Shown: positions 30,784 to 44,205 of the stretch, one piece after another | Layout: each line of letters opens with the position of its first letter | Numbering within the stretch: position 1 is the stretch's first letter | Assembly: GCA_947034885.2 (NCBI GenBank) | Contig: OX344750.2 | Location: forward strand, 46,661,821 to 46,725,820 | Direction: 5' to 3' | Length of the DNA: 64,000 nt | Origin: Thuidium tamariscinum | Taxonomy: Eukaryota > Streptophyta > Bryopsida > Hypnales > Thuidiaceae | Translations under genes and position numbers: made by a program | Notes under the pieces: generated by a model | Seen by the model: only the letters and a program-made list of their open reading frames with translations | Database searches by the model: none | What the model was told of the DNA's origin: nothing

Positions 30784-32659
30784 GTCATTTCAAGATGACA
30801 AATGCACTATCCTCTTCTTGGCATTGAGAAGTACCAAGAAACAAAACTAGAGTCATCAACCAAAAAACCAATAGATGTAGAAGTAACAGTTGGATCTCCT
30901 AATGGATTCGACAAGAGGACAATGATCAACTAATCAATAATTTTGTATAAGTAAGTTCATTATTTACAAAATCAATCCCTATCAATTCAATATTTTTCTT
31001 TTAAAATCTTAACAAATTCAATTACTACCACGTTAAGACAAAAGTGTAGGTACCCATATTGGCCTCCAAGAAGACCTACACTACTACTACAAGATAGTCA
31101 TCAACAAAATGAAATTTGGTATAGCTAAGCTCTTTCCACACAATCATAATGAAATTGTATGAAGTAATTTTTTTTTCCAAAATCTAATTTCACTAACCTG
31201 GAAATCAAGAGGGAATTCTTCATATCCTCCTATTGACCTTTGGAGGACTCATAATATTACAAGACAATGATCAACCAAAATAAAATTCAATGTAGCAAAG
31301 ATGCTTTCCAAAAAAAAATTCTAAAGTCTAAATAACTCCAATAACAATATATCAATAGAAAATTATTGGTACCTTTCTATAGGCCCCAAGAAGATCTACA
31401 TTATTATAAAACAATGATCAAACAATACTCTAAATAAACTTACTTCCATCTCTATTCATAATTGAATTCTCTATCTTTGTAATGTATTTCTAAGTAAGAA
31501 TGAAAATTAGATTTTTTTTTTCATTTGAATTCTACATAACCATGGTATTAGGTCTACAATAATAGATTTGTAGTAATAGGTCTATAGTAGTAAGTACTAA
31601 AATTTACTAAAATAAATAAATTTTCATTCAAATTTTAAGATGGAATCTATATTTTTACAAATACTATTAAGTTTTTTTATGCTTCTTCAAATTTTTGAGC
31701 TCTATGCTCACGTCATGCTCATAGAATAGCACCATAGAAAATAAATGAATAGAGGAAGAGAGAAATATTATATATATATCAATGAATTAAAAAATCAATG
31801 AATATAAATGTACATGTATATTTAAGATGTAGAAATTTTAATACACCCTACCTTAAAAAGATCATAATTACATGTCAGTGAATCATTAATTGTTGAAGAG
31901 TTGTGCCCCTTGTATTTCTAATTTTCACAGTATTCATTAAAATTTTATTATTGATTTATACGATTTCACATCAAAAGAATTTGTAGGTAAATTTTGAAAT
32001 CTCAAAATCATTTTTTTGTATGTAAGTAAAATTTTTTGATGACTACTACATAATTGAAGATGATGAATTACACTCTCTAAATGTCTATTACTACAAATCC
32101 ATAATCTTGCTATGAAATTAAATACTAATTGTGATTCAAGATATTATAAAAAAATTCTAATTAAAACTACATGATACAAATCGATTATATTTTATATACA
32201 AAATAAATTTCATTGTATCAAATCTAGTATGACCAAAAGCTTCTTTGATACTTTGCATCATTTAAAAGAAATTTAAGAATGAATTTTTGATAACGCTTCA
32301 CTTTAAATTTAAGTTTCAATAAATTTGGTGTTTATATATGATAAAGACAACAAACTTGCATTTAAAACTTGAAAATGAAATATCAATTTGAATAAATGAA
32401 TGCATTTTTTGAGCTTATTTAAATATGTCAATGATTGATTATCTATTAAAAATATAGGAAACTATAACTAGAAGGAAAAAATCAAATTTTTATTGCATTA
32501 TAAAAATAAATTTGTACATTGAAATAGAAGCAAATTTTAGAATTTTGAAACAAAGGAATTATTGTTTTATATCTTTTCAAAAAAACTCAACAAAAATTTA
32601 AGTTGGTATCTATTTATACTACAAGATCATAATTATTATAATATTTCTTAAAGATTTTG
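30784..32659. other. AT-rich 5' flank of the Argonaute gene
   Basis: AT-rich DNA with no recognised gene. A TATTTATA word at 32611-32618, about 45 bp before the Argonaute ATG, is the only promoter-like hint. Confidence 0.4.
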
Positions 32660-35600
32660 ATGGCTCCTAAAGCTAAGAAAAAAAACAAGAACAAAATGAA
32701 AGGTAAGAAATCCAATTCAAAATCTACAACACCACAAAGAGATCATCCCTCCAAATACCTTGGCCACGATTATCCAAATGATATAACACCATATAAATGT
32801 TCATGTGTACCTTCTATTCCTTTGAGCCTTTTTCCAACTCATCCATCTTCTTCAACAAGATCATCTCTTTCTCCACCAAGAGCAAATCCTTCTTCAACAA
32901 AATTGTCTCTTTCTCCACCAAGATCGAATTCTTCCTCAAGAAGATCGTCTCTTTCTCCAAGAAGAATGTCTTGTTCTTCAATAACATCAACTCATTCTTC
33001 AATAAGAGGATCCCAAAGGTTAATTGAAGAAGAAAATGATTCACCATCAGATTCAAAGGCATTGTCTTCAGTAGACAATGATGAAAGTGGATGGATACAA
33101 ATTACTAGAAAGGGATTTAGACAATTTCCAAGAAAAACAGATCAAAGACTGGAAAATAGCCCAGAAGAAAGAATGGAAAAAAAGCCATGTTACTTTCTAT
33201 CAAACCAATTATCACCATCGAGAACTCCACCCGATGAAGAATTAGAATATATAGGAGATCAAAGATTGATTACTTCATCAAATAAAAAGAAAACTCTACT
33301 TCTAGAATCTAATCTTACAAATTTAGTAGGAATTGAACTACAAATGAAATCGCACAAATCATCTCCAATACTAAAGCGCCCATTAAAAAAAGGCACATTT
33401 GGAATGGTAGTTTAAGGTTTTCAAATTTTATTTATTCCAATGATAATAATGATTCAGTATTTTATTTTTTCATATTATTTATTTTTTAAATAATCTTTGA
33501 ACTTGCATATTTTACTAATAGAAACCAAATTCAATGAATATATTCTATAATTTGTATGTTGGATTGGATTTATAAATACATATAATTATGTGTTTTATGT
33601 GGTGGATAATGGTTATTAAAAAGGGGTTGACTTGGTCTTCTAGCGTGTAGAAGTAATAGTAAACCACTTTAAATGCACTAAATTGCCCAATGAAAATATT
33701 TCAACATATAGTTTTGAGTTTGAACCACCTATTAAATCAAAAAGTTCACGATGGGCTATAAAGCGAGAATGGGAACTAAAATATAGTGATACACATCTAG
33801 GTGGAAAATGTGTTACATATGATGGATCAAAACATGCTTACATTAACCAATCTCTTGGTTTTGTTGCTAGACATTTTACATATCAACACTATGATAAAAA
33901 AGAAGGGTAATTATACATTGTATATATAAATTTTTCTAAAAAATCCTCTTTAATAATGATATTGTAAATACTTGGGTTTTTCATTTTGAGGAGTGTTTTT
34001 GATTAGACTCGATTGAATTTTTTTTTATTGGTTTGGCTTGAAATTTCAGAATTTTCAAATTTTTATTTCATAGTGCTAACATATTCTCATGTGTAAATTG
34101 AACAATTCGTATTAGATTAAAGACATACAAAATAAATATGATATTAAATAATTCACAAGAAAATGAAAAATCTACCAATATTATGTCATTGCAACCTTCT
34201 TCACTAATAGATTATCTCAACAATCAATCGGACTACTATCCTCAATTACTTATCGGTGTTTTAAATTTGTCATTGAAGCAAAATATTTGTGTAGGAGATA
34301 TTGAATTTCAAAACATCTTATTTCCTGTTCCTAAAAATAATGTTACAAAAGGCTTGTTGGGAATGCCCGACATACGTGTATTGCAAGGTTACCTTCAAAA
34401 TTTAAAACCAACTCAGCAAGGTTTAGCTCTTAATGTTGATACATGTCAAAGATTATTCCATCAAAAATCTAATGTTTTAGACTTTTTAAAGAACATGTTG
34501 GGGTACAAAGAAGATATTCAAAACATGAAGAACATTTTGGATATTAATAAGTATGTATAGAATTTGGTTGTACTCTAATCATTAAATCATAATTATAAAT
34601 TTTGATTTTCTAAAATTTCTTATTATAGAAATGATACTCTATCTATTTTTTCCAAAAACCTTAATAATAATATTTTTAAATGGATTTTTATTTTAATATT
34701 AAATTTAATATATAAAATGTTTCATAAGTCAAATTTTTTAATGTAGAAGTAAGATTCACAAAGCTTTGAAAGGTTTGGTTGTTGAAACAAACCATTATAC
34801 AGACAAGATTTCTCGAAATCACACAATCTTTGGTATTACAGAAGAAAGTACAAGGACTTTGACAATTCAAACTAAAGATGGACAAACAATGTCTATGAAA
34901 AATTATTTTCAAAAAAATTATCAACAAAAACTTGACTTTTTAGATCTTCCATGCTTAATATTATCATCTCAATCAAAAAATTACATGCCCATGGAACTTT
35001 GCTTTATTGTTGAAAATCAAATGGCTAAAGATGAAAAATCATATGAATACTCTAAAAAGTTCAAGAAAATAATGCTTCCAAGTACAAGAATCCAAATTAT
35101 ATCAAAATTTATAAAAGACATATTCATACAAAGGTCTCTTAAAGAAATTTTTACTTTAATTATATGATTTGAATTGCCATCTCATCTTGAAAACTACTAT
35201 ACATAATAGTAAGATAGTTGTAATGCCATTTGTGGTTGAACATTATTGCAATTATATACTAATGGTTTGGGGTTTGACAAGACAAAGTATGCTTTTATAT
35301 TGAATTAAAATATTAGAGTTTTATATGTTATTATTATACTAATTTTGAGAATTTGATAGGAATGATCATTCAAAGAACTTCAATTTAGAATTTGATATAA
35401 AACCTACAAGAACCATAGCTAGAATTTTGCCCCCTCCTCTTTTGGACGATAATTCAATTCCATATGAAGACTTGCATCATTGGGGGGTGCTAAATTTGTC
35501 CAAAAATATTAATTTAAATGCTTTGGAAGATTTCATTAATGAACTTACAAGGTTGAATATTTTTGAAAATTAGATATTTAATTGCACTGTACATTTTTAT

Positions 35601-38600
35601 TAAAATATTTTATCTTAAATAAAACTAAATGGAATATTAAAATTTTCATGAATATTTTTACTTTGTTTAGGGTTTGGGGTTTAGGGTTTAAACCCTAAAC
35701 CCTAAATCCTCTATAAATTTATAAATAAATATCTTGAAGTTAATTGCACATTAATTGAACAATTCACATGGTATGTTTAACTTTCTTTTTTATTTTAAGA
35801 AATATATTTATATTTTATTCCAATTCAATTATATATTATAAATGATTGAATTTATTTGGATTTATAATAATTAAAGATATTTAAACTATTGATTTTATAC
35901 ATTGTATTTAAATACTAGAGAACTAAAAAGAATTATTTTACATTCATAGAGAAATGAAAGAAATGGGTGTAAAGGTACTAAAATACCAATATTCAAATGG
36001 GGTTCTATTTAAAACATGGCCAATTGAATTTATGGAAGCATTTTATAAGAAGATATCGGATGCTATGTCAAAAAAAAAGACAGATCATGTAAATTTGATT
36101 GTAATAATTGTAGATGGAAAAAAACGAAATCCTTATTACAATGAAATCAAATATTGGGGTGATTGTATAAAAGGTGTGCCTACACAAGTAATAGCCTCTG
36201 ATATAATTGGAAAACCAAAACTGTGGGGTTCATATTGCCAAAGATTAAGTTTGAAGATAAATTGTCGGCTTGGTGGAATAAATGTTCAATTTCGTAGTTG
36301 GAATGACTTAAAAATAAATGAAAAGGTAATAAAAGATATTAAATATGGAAAATTTATTGCATTTGGGGCAGATGTCACACATCCCGGGGCTGGATCAAAC
36401 ATTCCATCTATAGTTGCAATTGTTGCAAGTCTAGATTTTGGATGCTCTTACTTTGGAGCAAGATTCTTTACCCAAAATTCAAATCAAGAACTTATGACTT
36501 CTAAATTAGATTTGGCAATAACAGAATTACTTTTGGCTTTTAAAGCTTATAATTGTGAAAGGCCATTACCTCCGGTAATAAAATTCTAAGAAAAAGAACA
36601 TGAATATATTATAGTTAATTATAAAGTGAATACTACTCCTTTTGTTCCACTAAAAGCTTCCCAAATTCTTCCTGCAAAGTCTTAAATCAAGCTAAGTAAT
36701 TAGGAAGCTTTTAGTGGGACAGAGGGAGTAGTTTGGAGAAGGGATGTTAGAAGAAGGTTTAATTAATTATTAGTACAAATAGAAACATGTAGTGCCACAC
36801 ACTCTAGACCAAATTTGGGTGCTTCAAGGATTTTTGTCTGGTCATTTTTTCAAACTCCTACTCTTGGTAACTCATTATTGCACACACCTTACAATGAACT
36901 CTACAAATTATAAAATTTGTGTGCAATGTGGGACTATGAGCTAAAGTTTGAAAAAGAAAAATATAGGACAAAACTTCTTGGAGAACCAAAACTTCTTTTA
37001 TTTTAATTTTGATATTTTATGCTTCATAATTAATATAAATGTTTTTGAAATCAAAATTTCGAAAAATAAAAAGAATCAAAATATTTATTGTAGGATTGAT
37101 TATTACATTTCCTAAATAACAAAAACACTTGGTATTAGAATGGTGTAAAATTTTATATTTAACTTCATACTATTTTCAAGTGTCCTTGTGGTTTTTGTTT
37201 GCAATTTTATTTTGAATTTAAAGATAAATATTTGAATCAAAAAGTCAATCTTTAAATTAGAATATATATTTTAAAACTTTTCAATGAAGAATTCATTTAA
37301 AACTATAAACTACATTATTTTTAAATGTAAAAATATATTAAATGAACATATAGAATTTTCATTAATTTTTGAAAATCTTGAATTACTTGTATTCAGTTTT
37401 TACAAAAGTCAATAGTATTTATATCACATAAGTTGATTTAATGCCTTATATTCAATCCATTATAAAGTACCTCCATATATCATAAATATAGTTTACAATC
37501 GATTTGTCAATTAGATATTTACAAACGTACACAATGATTCATTGATATAAGGTAGTCTGTTCTAAAAGCGCCCATTTAAGCCTGCCTAACTCATCATTGA
37601 CAATAGTGCATATTTCAAACAACATGGCAGTTGTTCTTAGATAGAAGTTGCATTTTGAATACAATTGCTTTTAGAGCAGACTACCTTAAATAAGAATAGT
37701 ATTTTATCATTGACTAATAGGAAGGATTTTTTCAAATTTTTAATCAATATACAGTAAATTTTAAATTTGTTTGATTGATTATAGTAATAAACTCAATAAC
37801 AAAATTTGATAATTTTTGTGTGAAACTTGATTATAGAATATATTATACTACCGAGATGGTGTTGGAGAAGGTCAATTTGAAGATGTACTAAAAGTAGAAT
37901 TACCTCAAATCCAACAAGGTGCAAGTGCAGCTCAATTGGGGTACAAACCATCGATTTCTCTTGTGATAGTACAAAAACGACATCGCACTCGTTTCTTCTT
38001 ACCAGAGGCTTTGAATTGGGATGATAACCATGCAGCTACTTTAGGTGTAAAAAAAAGCAATATCAAGCCTGGAACTGTTGTTGATGAAGATGTGTGTGAC
38101 CCACAAAGATTTGATTTCTATCTTTGCAGCCACCATGCCATATATGGGACTCCAAGACCTGCTCACTATTTTGTTATTTACGATGATTCAGAATTTTCGT
38201 AAGTTATTATTTTTAATCATTTTAATTAATTTCATTAGATACTACAAGAAAAAAAAGGGTGTTTTAAGTATAGTCCTAGTAGTATAGTCTTTTAAGTAAT
38301 GACCTTTAAGTAAGGTTTTCAATAAAATTTTATTGGAAAAATTGTCTTTTCAATAAAACTTTAATAAAACCGTTACTTAAAAGTCATTACTTAAAAAAGT
38401 ATACTACTAAGACTATACTTAAAACACCCCTTTTCTCTTGTAGTTGTAGTGAGAAATTGTCAAAGAAAAGAATAACAATAGAAGACATGTTCAAAAATTT
38501 ATTAGTATAGAAGCTTTTAATTTTTTTGGAACATGTCCAATTACAAACATGCATATTGTATCGGAATAAGTTTCATACCAAATTTTGAATTTTTTGTGCT

Positions 38601-39234
38601 TCAATTAGAAATTGATTCTAAATATGTAACTAGCTTTAAGATTTTTGACATTTCTAATTTGATTGGATTTTATTCATTCTGGTGACAAGCTTTATTTTAT
38701 ACTTATGTTATTAAGAAACAATTTTAGTACACAAATAATAAAAAATTTAAAAACAAAAGTTTTAAAATCTAAAATTTTAAAAATTCCAAAATTTTAAGCA
38801 TTTGGCATAACTTATCGCTTTAATTTACAAAAAAATATACAAACTTATAAATGCATTTGGGGGGGGGGTATGTTTAATGATAATAATAAATAATAAAATA
38901 GATTTTTATTTCCATATGAATAATAACATTTAAGTATTGTGTGTATAAGATTTGTAATAATTGTGGCAGGGTTGATGATTTTCAAAATATCACTCACTAC
39001 TTATGTCATACTTTTCAAAGATCAATAACTACAATATCAATGCCAACACCAGCCTATTATGCTCATATAGCTGCATTTCGAGCAAGACAAATATATCTTG
39101 CTGCCCAAGCTATACAAAAGCGAAGAATGTCTAGAGCTTCAACCTCTTCATCAACAGGAGCTTCAACATCTACAAATACAATGGACATTCCTAATATTCA
39201 CGAAAATCATAGATTGAAGATGTTTTTTATATGA
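32660..39234 (+). CDS. AGO: Argonaute protein (eight exons), divergent, catalytic tetrad intact
   Basis: Joined exons 32660-33406, 33644-33906, 34116-34550, 34747-35133, 35360-35551, 35950-36574, 37837-38198 and 38970-39234 give 1091 residues in frame. All introns are GT-AG. Argonautes load small RNAs and silence complementary RNA or chromatin. Order: Lys-rich start; Ser/Pro repeats (63-107); N domain from GTFGM/RVEVIVNHFK (about 245); L1 with LQGYLQNLKPTQQGLALNVD; PAZ about 485-610 (KALKGLVVETNHY, LPCLILSSQ); linker with ARILPPPLL; MID about 640-770; PIWI after that. The slicer residues are D816 (GADVTHP), E855, D890 (YYRDGVGEGQF) and H1036 (YYAHIAAFRAR), so slicing looks possible. I assign no clade: the motifs mix AGO1-like and unusual residues. 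Plant AGO1/AGO4-type genes usually have around twenty exons, so eight is few. Codons are far more AT-rich than in the genes at 1-22 kb. Clade and start are inferred. Confidence 0.87.
32843..32970 (+). repeat. 42-nt coding minisatellite in Argonaute exon 1
   Basis: Three in-frame 42-nt units, with TCTCTTTCTCCA cores at 32864, 32906 and 32948, encode 14-residue repeats containing SSLSPPR, LSLSPPR and SSLSPRR. They make a Ser-Pro-Arg-rich disordered N-terminal segment. Confidence 0.8.
35665..35710. repeat. Head-to-head telomere-repeat block in Argonaute intron 5
   Basis: GTTTAGGGTTTGGGGTTTAG runs into GGGTTTAAACCC and then CTAAACCCTAAATCC. It is a TTTAGGG block meeting its own inverse at a TTTAAA junction, inside the intron at 35552-35949. 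Confidence 0.85.
36636..36728. mobile_element. Stowaway-type MITE in Argonaute intron 6
   Basis: A 93-bp element with TA on both sides (36634-36635, 36729-36730). The ends are CTCCTTTTGTTCCACTAAAA and the inverse of CTCCCTCTGTCCCACTAAAA, the CTCCCTCYGTCCC signature of plant Stowaway (Tc1/mariner) MITEs. It is non-coding. Confidence 0.88.
37549..37687. mobile_element. AAGGTAGTCTG-ended MITE in Argonaute intron 6
   Basis: The inverted ends AAGGTAGTCTGTTCTAAAAG and CTTTTAGAGCAGACTACCTT enclose about 139 bp. The flanking bases (TAA left, TTA right) do not decide the superfamily. The ends resemble, over AAGGTAG, the larger family at 24719 and 47402. Confidence 0.7.
38241..38444. mobile_element. 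CACTA-like foldback MITE in Argonaute intron 7
   Basis: The ends ACTACAAGAAAAAAAAGGGT and the inverse of ACTACAAGAGAAAAGGGGTG enclose 204 bp, with further pairing inward (TTTTAAGTATAGTC). It lacks the first C of CACTA on both sides and has no clear 3-bp duplication, so it is an older or variant copy. Confidence 0.75.
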
Positions 39235-42029
39235 TATTAATAAAAATAATTGAAATAATTTTCAATTTCAATGTTTTACTTAAAAATTATTGTAATTCTT
39301 AATTACTTTCAATATGGTTGATTACCTTTGCATGGGATTAATTTATAACTTGTGGTTGAATGTTTGGATGATATTATTTGAATAGGACCAAAGAAAAGGA
39401 CAAACAAAAAGAACTTAGCTGAAGGGGTCTTCACAAATTCTCAAAAGCTATTTTCAAGTAAAATTTCTATCATTTTAATTTAATAGGCATTAAGTTATTT
39501 TTAATATATATATATATTTATACTAAATAAATATTTGTATCAACATATTTGTGTGTCTCTCTCTCGACGCATTTGTATTTAAATTTGTATTTAATTTTGT
39601 TTATAATGAGTTTACTAGGAATTATTTGATGTAAATGATGAATTCAATACATTAGATTTAATAATATTTAATTTTACTTAGTTGGGCTCCTTGGTAGTAG
39701 AAGACCTTTGCAATAGTACAAAAAAAATAATAATTTTGGATACATTTATGACATAAATTTTTAGTGGAATTCAATAGGGATGATTAAAGTTGTCACAAAT
39801 GAGATCCAATGCAATTCTATCATGTGGTTTGTTTCTAAAGATTTATCATTCATCAAAGTAAAGTTTAAGAAATTCAAATTGAATTCAAAAATTTTAGAAA
39901 TGATTTAGAGAATTTTTTTAAGTCATTTAACCTACCAACTATGTGCAATTACATACATGAATATAGATCAAATAAGTAACATGTGGACAAAAATTATATT
40001 GAAGGGGGTATATTTTTTTGAATGTAGCATGTTTAAATTTGAAAAGATCGATTATCAATTTATTGTTACTAAATCTTGCTATTTGACACTCACATCCCAA
40101 TTAGTCTTACACCTAAGAGTATTGAATAGTACAATTTGTAAGACAAAAGTCAGTTAGAATAAATAGACATCCATCTTTAAAAATTCGGGCATGTTACATC
40201 TCTTAATCAACCTCTCTTTGATGTGAATTTTGAATTTTTTTCAAGAAAGAAAGATGTTTACATACATATTTCCTAGAAGTCTCTTCAATTAAATATTGAA
40301 AATTAATCACTAATTATTAGCGGTTTAGTATAAATCATCATCAATGCCAAAGTTTTTAGTAGTTTAGTTTTCTCTTTCATCTAGTAGTACCTTCCACTTT
40401 ATAATTATTTTTAAGACAAATATAAAAGTTTATTTGTGATAATTTTTTCCCGTATATTCTCAACCTATTCACCAACCTATTGGAAAAGTTTCACAAATCA
40501 TGCATGGTTTATTTCTAAAATTGTTGAAAGACAAAACTTCACCTACTTTTTGGAGTTCACATATACTATAGTTGCAAATTGTTGAGATTTTTACTACATA
40601 ATTTTCAAACAATATATCCAAATAAGTCAACAAAAGCATTCTATGGATGAATTTGTTAGTGTAGAAAACAAATACAAATGAAGATTTCAATCTTGAGTTT
40701 TAGATATGAACATTTTAAAGTAGTTTTTTGGCTCAAAATACCTCCATATTTGAAGATGTAAATTGATAAGAAAAGATATTGCACCTCATCTATATGATAA
40801 ATTTGCAAACCTATCTACTTCCTACATCTTTTAGTGATAGTTGTTCTTTCTTTATATGAAGATAACACACAAGTCTTAGAGCAATTTTGATGCAACATGC
40901 CAAAACAAACACCACTTGTATGATCATAGGGCTACTAAAAATCATGCCCTTGTATAACTAACACTGGTTTCTCTTTATTCTTAATCCTACCATTTTCCTT
41001 TCTAGCTTTGTAATTTAGCAACATGTAAAGAGCCTATGACAAGTCTCACAGTCAGTAGCAAAGTCATCATTGTCATACCTTTTCAACCTTGCTATGTATG
41101 CTTATAAATTGAAATTTTCCTTTTTGCATGAAAGGTCTATATATATTTAATGTAGAATATATTTTTCACTTCCTTTCTATAATGTGGTAAACGTTCATTT
41201 GAGATTTTAATTGTTGGCTTTACATTTTGGCAATTTTTAAAAAAAGTTGTTGTAGTGGAACAAGGTCTTCTTACTTCCGTTTTAGAATTTTGATACTATA
41301 CTTGTAATAGTATTTGCATTTGGAGATGCTCTTACCTTCTTCATTTGACTTTTCTAAACAAGTTTAAGTTTAACTCTATGAGACTATTAGAAATGTAGCT
41401 AATAAATGGGCAAACAATTTTTGTGAATCTTTACTGAAAACATGGGATTGTTTTATCTAGTTTTTAGTGTGAAGCTTTGTAACTAATGGTTTATATATAT
41501 AATTGTAGTTGAATTAAATCATATTTGTTCATTTTTCACTAAATGCAAGTTTTGGTTTAAAAAACAAAATACTCAAATATAAAATGCCTATAGTTAAATG
41601 CCTTGAAATGTTGAAATTTCCTATTTTTTATGACAGTTTTATTTGCAAGATCTCATAAACAATCATTTGTTCTTTTACAATTAGTAAACTATTCATTTAA
41701 CATTTTAAAATTGGCTTGATTGCATTCATGTGTAATAAGGAAGACCATCAAGGATGGAATTTTCCATCTAAGTCCATGAAACCTAGATACTTGAACCATT
41801 CCCAAGAAATATTTCATTCATGCTAGCATTCATGATGGTCATTCAAACTAAAACCCTTCTTCTTTTTAATAAGAAAGAGATCAAATATTCTCAATATATC
41901 ACCATTTTAATTTTGTTGATTTCTTCTCACACTTGAAAATATTCTTGTTATTGATTAGCCAAATTGACATCACACTACATTCAAGATGATTGCAAGAACA
42001 ACTTGTACTATTTTGCATCACATGCTGTG
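39235..42029. other. AT-rich intergenic DNA, nothing recognised
   Basis: About 2.8 kb after the Argonaute stop. No further exon, RNA gene or clear terminal repeat is seen. Confidence 0.45.
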
Positions 42030-42420
42030 TGTTGATTTATTTTTTGGCTACAACTTTTGTGTTTTGACTCCAAATGACTCAATATTTGTAATAAAGGTAC
42101 TCATGACTATTATACACCTTCCATAATTTATCCATAGTTTTCTAAAATATTTTACTATGCAAAAATAGACCCCAATTGATTATCACAATTGCCGATTTGG
42201 AGTTTTTTTAGTACTATTTAGTACCCAAAAAAATGAATTTTGGATGAGATTCTCTTCTAATATACTTATAGCTCATGACCAAAGAAATTTTTAAAATAAT
42301 TAATTTTGTGTCGAGTAGAAGTCTACAAAGAAAACTTCCTTTTTTGCTTGTTTCTTAAAACATATAAAACATTATTTTGGTGGGATTTTTGGCGAATGAC
42401 TATCTTTATAGAGTTTTACA
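42030..42420 (+). repeat. Dispersed repeat family R3, copy 1
   Basis: Landmarks are CTACAACTTTTGTGTTTTGA, CAAATGACTCAATATTTG, TACTATTTAGTACCCAAAAA and AGAAGTCTACAAAG, ending near AAACATTATTTTGGTGGG. The same landmarks recur at 43860-44205 and, inverted, at 45790-46140. It is non-coding. Confidence 0.6.
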
Positions 42421-43859
42421 AGTAAATGCTTTTTATTTTTTTTCTATTTACTAATTTTTACTATTTTAAACTAATTTAAACATCAAAATACCTATTTCTT
42501 GAGGTTTGGTGCTTTTTTAGTTCTCCTACTTAGAAAATTTTTAAAATAATAATTTTCTAACTTTAAATTAATCCAATAAATCCCATGAAAACACGACAAA
42601 ATTGAGAGGTGTTTCTTACAATCACCCTACAATCAACCTATCATTAAAGTTGTATACAAAGAAAACTTGCATCCCTTAGGAACAATTTATATTAGGGTTA
42701 GATCTAGGACAAGAAGGACTCTAAGGTACTCCACTTTCTTAGATGTAAATTATGTGACCATACAAATTGAAAGTTAAAAACATAAAATAGTAATGGCACT
42801 TTGCATTCTCTTGGTAAAAACTTGAGAGAGACCATAGGCGTGACCATAGGTGATCTATATCTATTTATCATTAGATATGACATTGTCAAATCCAAGATCA
42901 ATTAATTAGGCAAAATGTACAGTTGTGAAGTTCTAGCCTATTGTGATTTATTAGAAATTTCTTAAACCTTCTTTATAGAAGTGGTCAAGAAAAAAAAATT
43001 TAGAAATTGGTAAAACTTTATCTACTTTGCCCTTGTAGGATTCCAAGTAGACTTCTCATCAATGAAAATGGAATTGGCTTTTACCGTAGTGTAAGTGAGT
43101 AAATCCATTTTGGACCACCCTTACTTCTCTAACAATTTCTATTTTTGATAATTCAAGACTTTTGGTCTAGACCTAGCATAAACTAGTCATTAGTTCTAGA
43201 GTTTTCTATACACAAATCCAAAACTTTAGTACATTTGAAAACGTAGCCCATTTCCTCACTTAGAAAAAAGTTTGTTACCCTTGAAGGATGGACCTATAAC
43301 CACTAATTCAAAGCTTTATTGTCCATCACCCACTTTGATGCCATTTTTAAAGTATATATGTATGAAAAATTTTATATTCATTTCTTAAAGATGAAGTTAC
43401 ATGTCTTCTACACTTCCCAAAAAAATTTGACTTTCTAGTGGAGGATTGTTTTTTTTGAAATTTTTTGAAGAAAAAGTAAAGAAAAATCACATCAAATGGA
43501 AAATTATTTTTAAAAATTTGAAAATTTCACCATGGGTGTATTTTACAAATTATATTATGATCAATATCATAATATAAATTCAATTTCCGTTTCATTCTAT
43601 AATTAAAATTTGATAGACATTGAAAACACATCCAAAGTTCAAATGGCAATAAAAAATTGAATTTTAGAATTTTTTTTTCAAAATTCAAATCAAAGTAGAA
43701 ACTAGAATAGATAAACTTCGTTTTGATAGTTGGGCTCAAACTCAAAAAATATCATTTTCGTGGAGAAATTTTAGATTTAGAACAAGAAGTAGCAACTTTC
43801 TAAAATACAATAAAATGGCATATTTGGGTGAAGTTGGAAGAAACACTTAAAGCTTTTTG
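42421..43859. other. AT-rich intergenic DNA, nothing recognised
   Basis: No gene is recognised. A GTGTTTCTTACAATCACCC word at 42609-42627 recurs at 46159-46177 and probably marks the outer end of repeat family R3. Confidence 0.4.
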
Positions 43860-44205
43860 TCACATCCTAGTTTTTTTGGTTTTCTTGGCCATAACTTTTG
43901 TGTTTTAGCTTCAAATGACTCAAAATTTACGAGGAAGCTACTCATAGCTATTATATACATATAATGAATTTTTTCAGTTTTTTCAAAATTAATTTATTAT
44001 TTTTAAATAGCCCCAAAGTTTTCTCACAATACTTGATTTTGGGGGTTTTAGCACCGTTTATCTCCAAAAAAACGAATTTTGACCTAAGATGTGGAGAGGA
44101 TGGTCTCTTAGTAGACTTGTAGCTGATATCCAAAAGAATTCTAAAAATACTTATTTTTATGTATTATAGAAGTCCACAAAGAGAGCTTCATTTTGCACTA
44201 TCTAC
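43860..44205 (+). repeat. Dispersed repeat family R3, copy 2
   Basis: The copy shares CCATAACTTTTGTGTTTTAG, CAAATGACTCAAAATTT, AGCTACTCATAGCTATTATA, GGTCTCTTAGTAGACTTGTA and GAAGTCCACAAAGAGAGCTT with the inverted copy at 45790-46140. Confidence 0.65.

Noticed and set aside
36575-36589. Apparent early stop in the PIWI domain of Argonaute
   Set aside because: The stop lies after a GTAATA donor at 36575. The domain resumes in frame in exon 7, so this is intron sequence, not a nonsense mutation.
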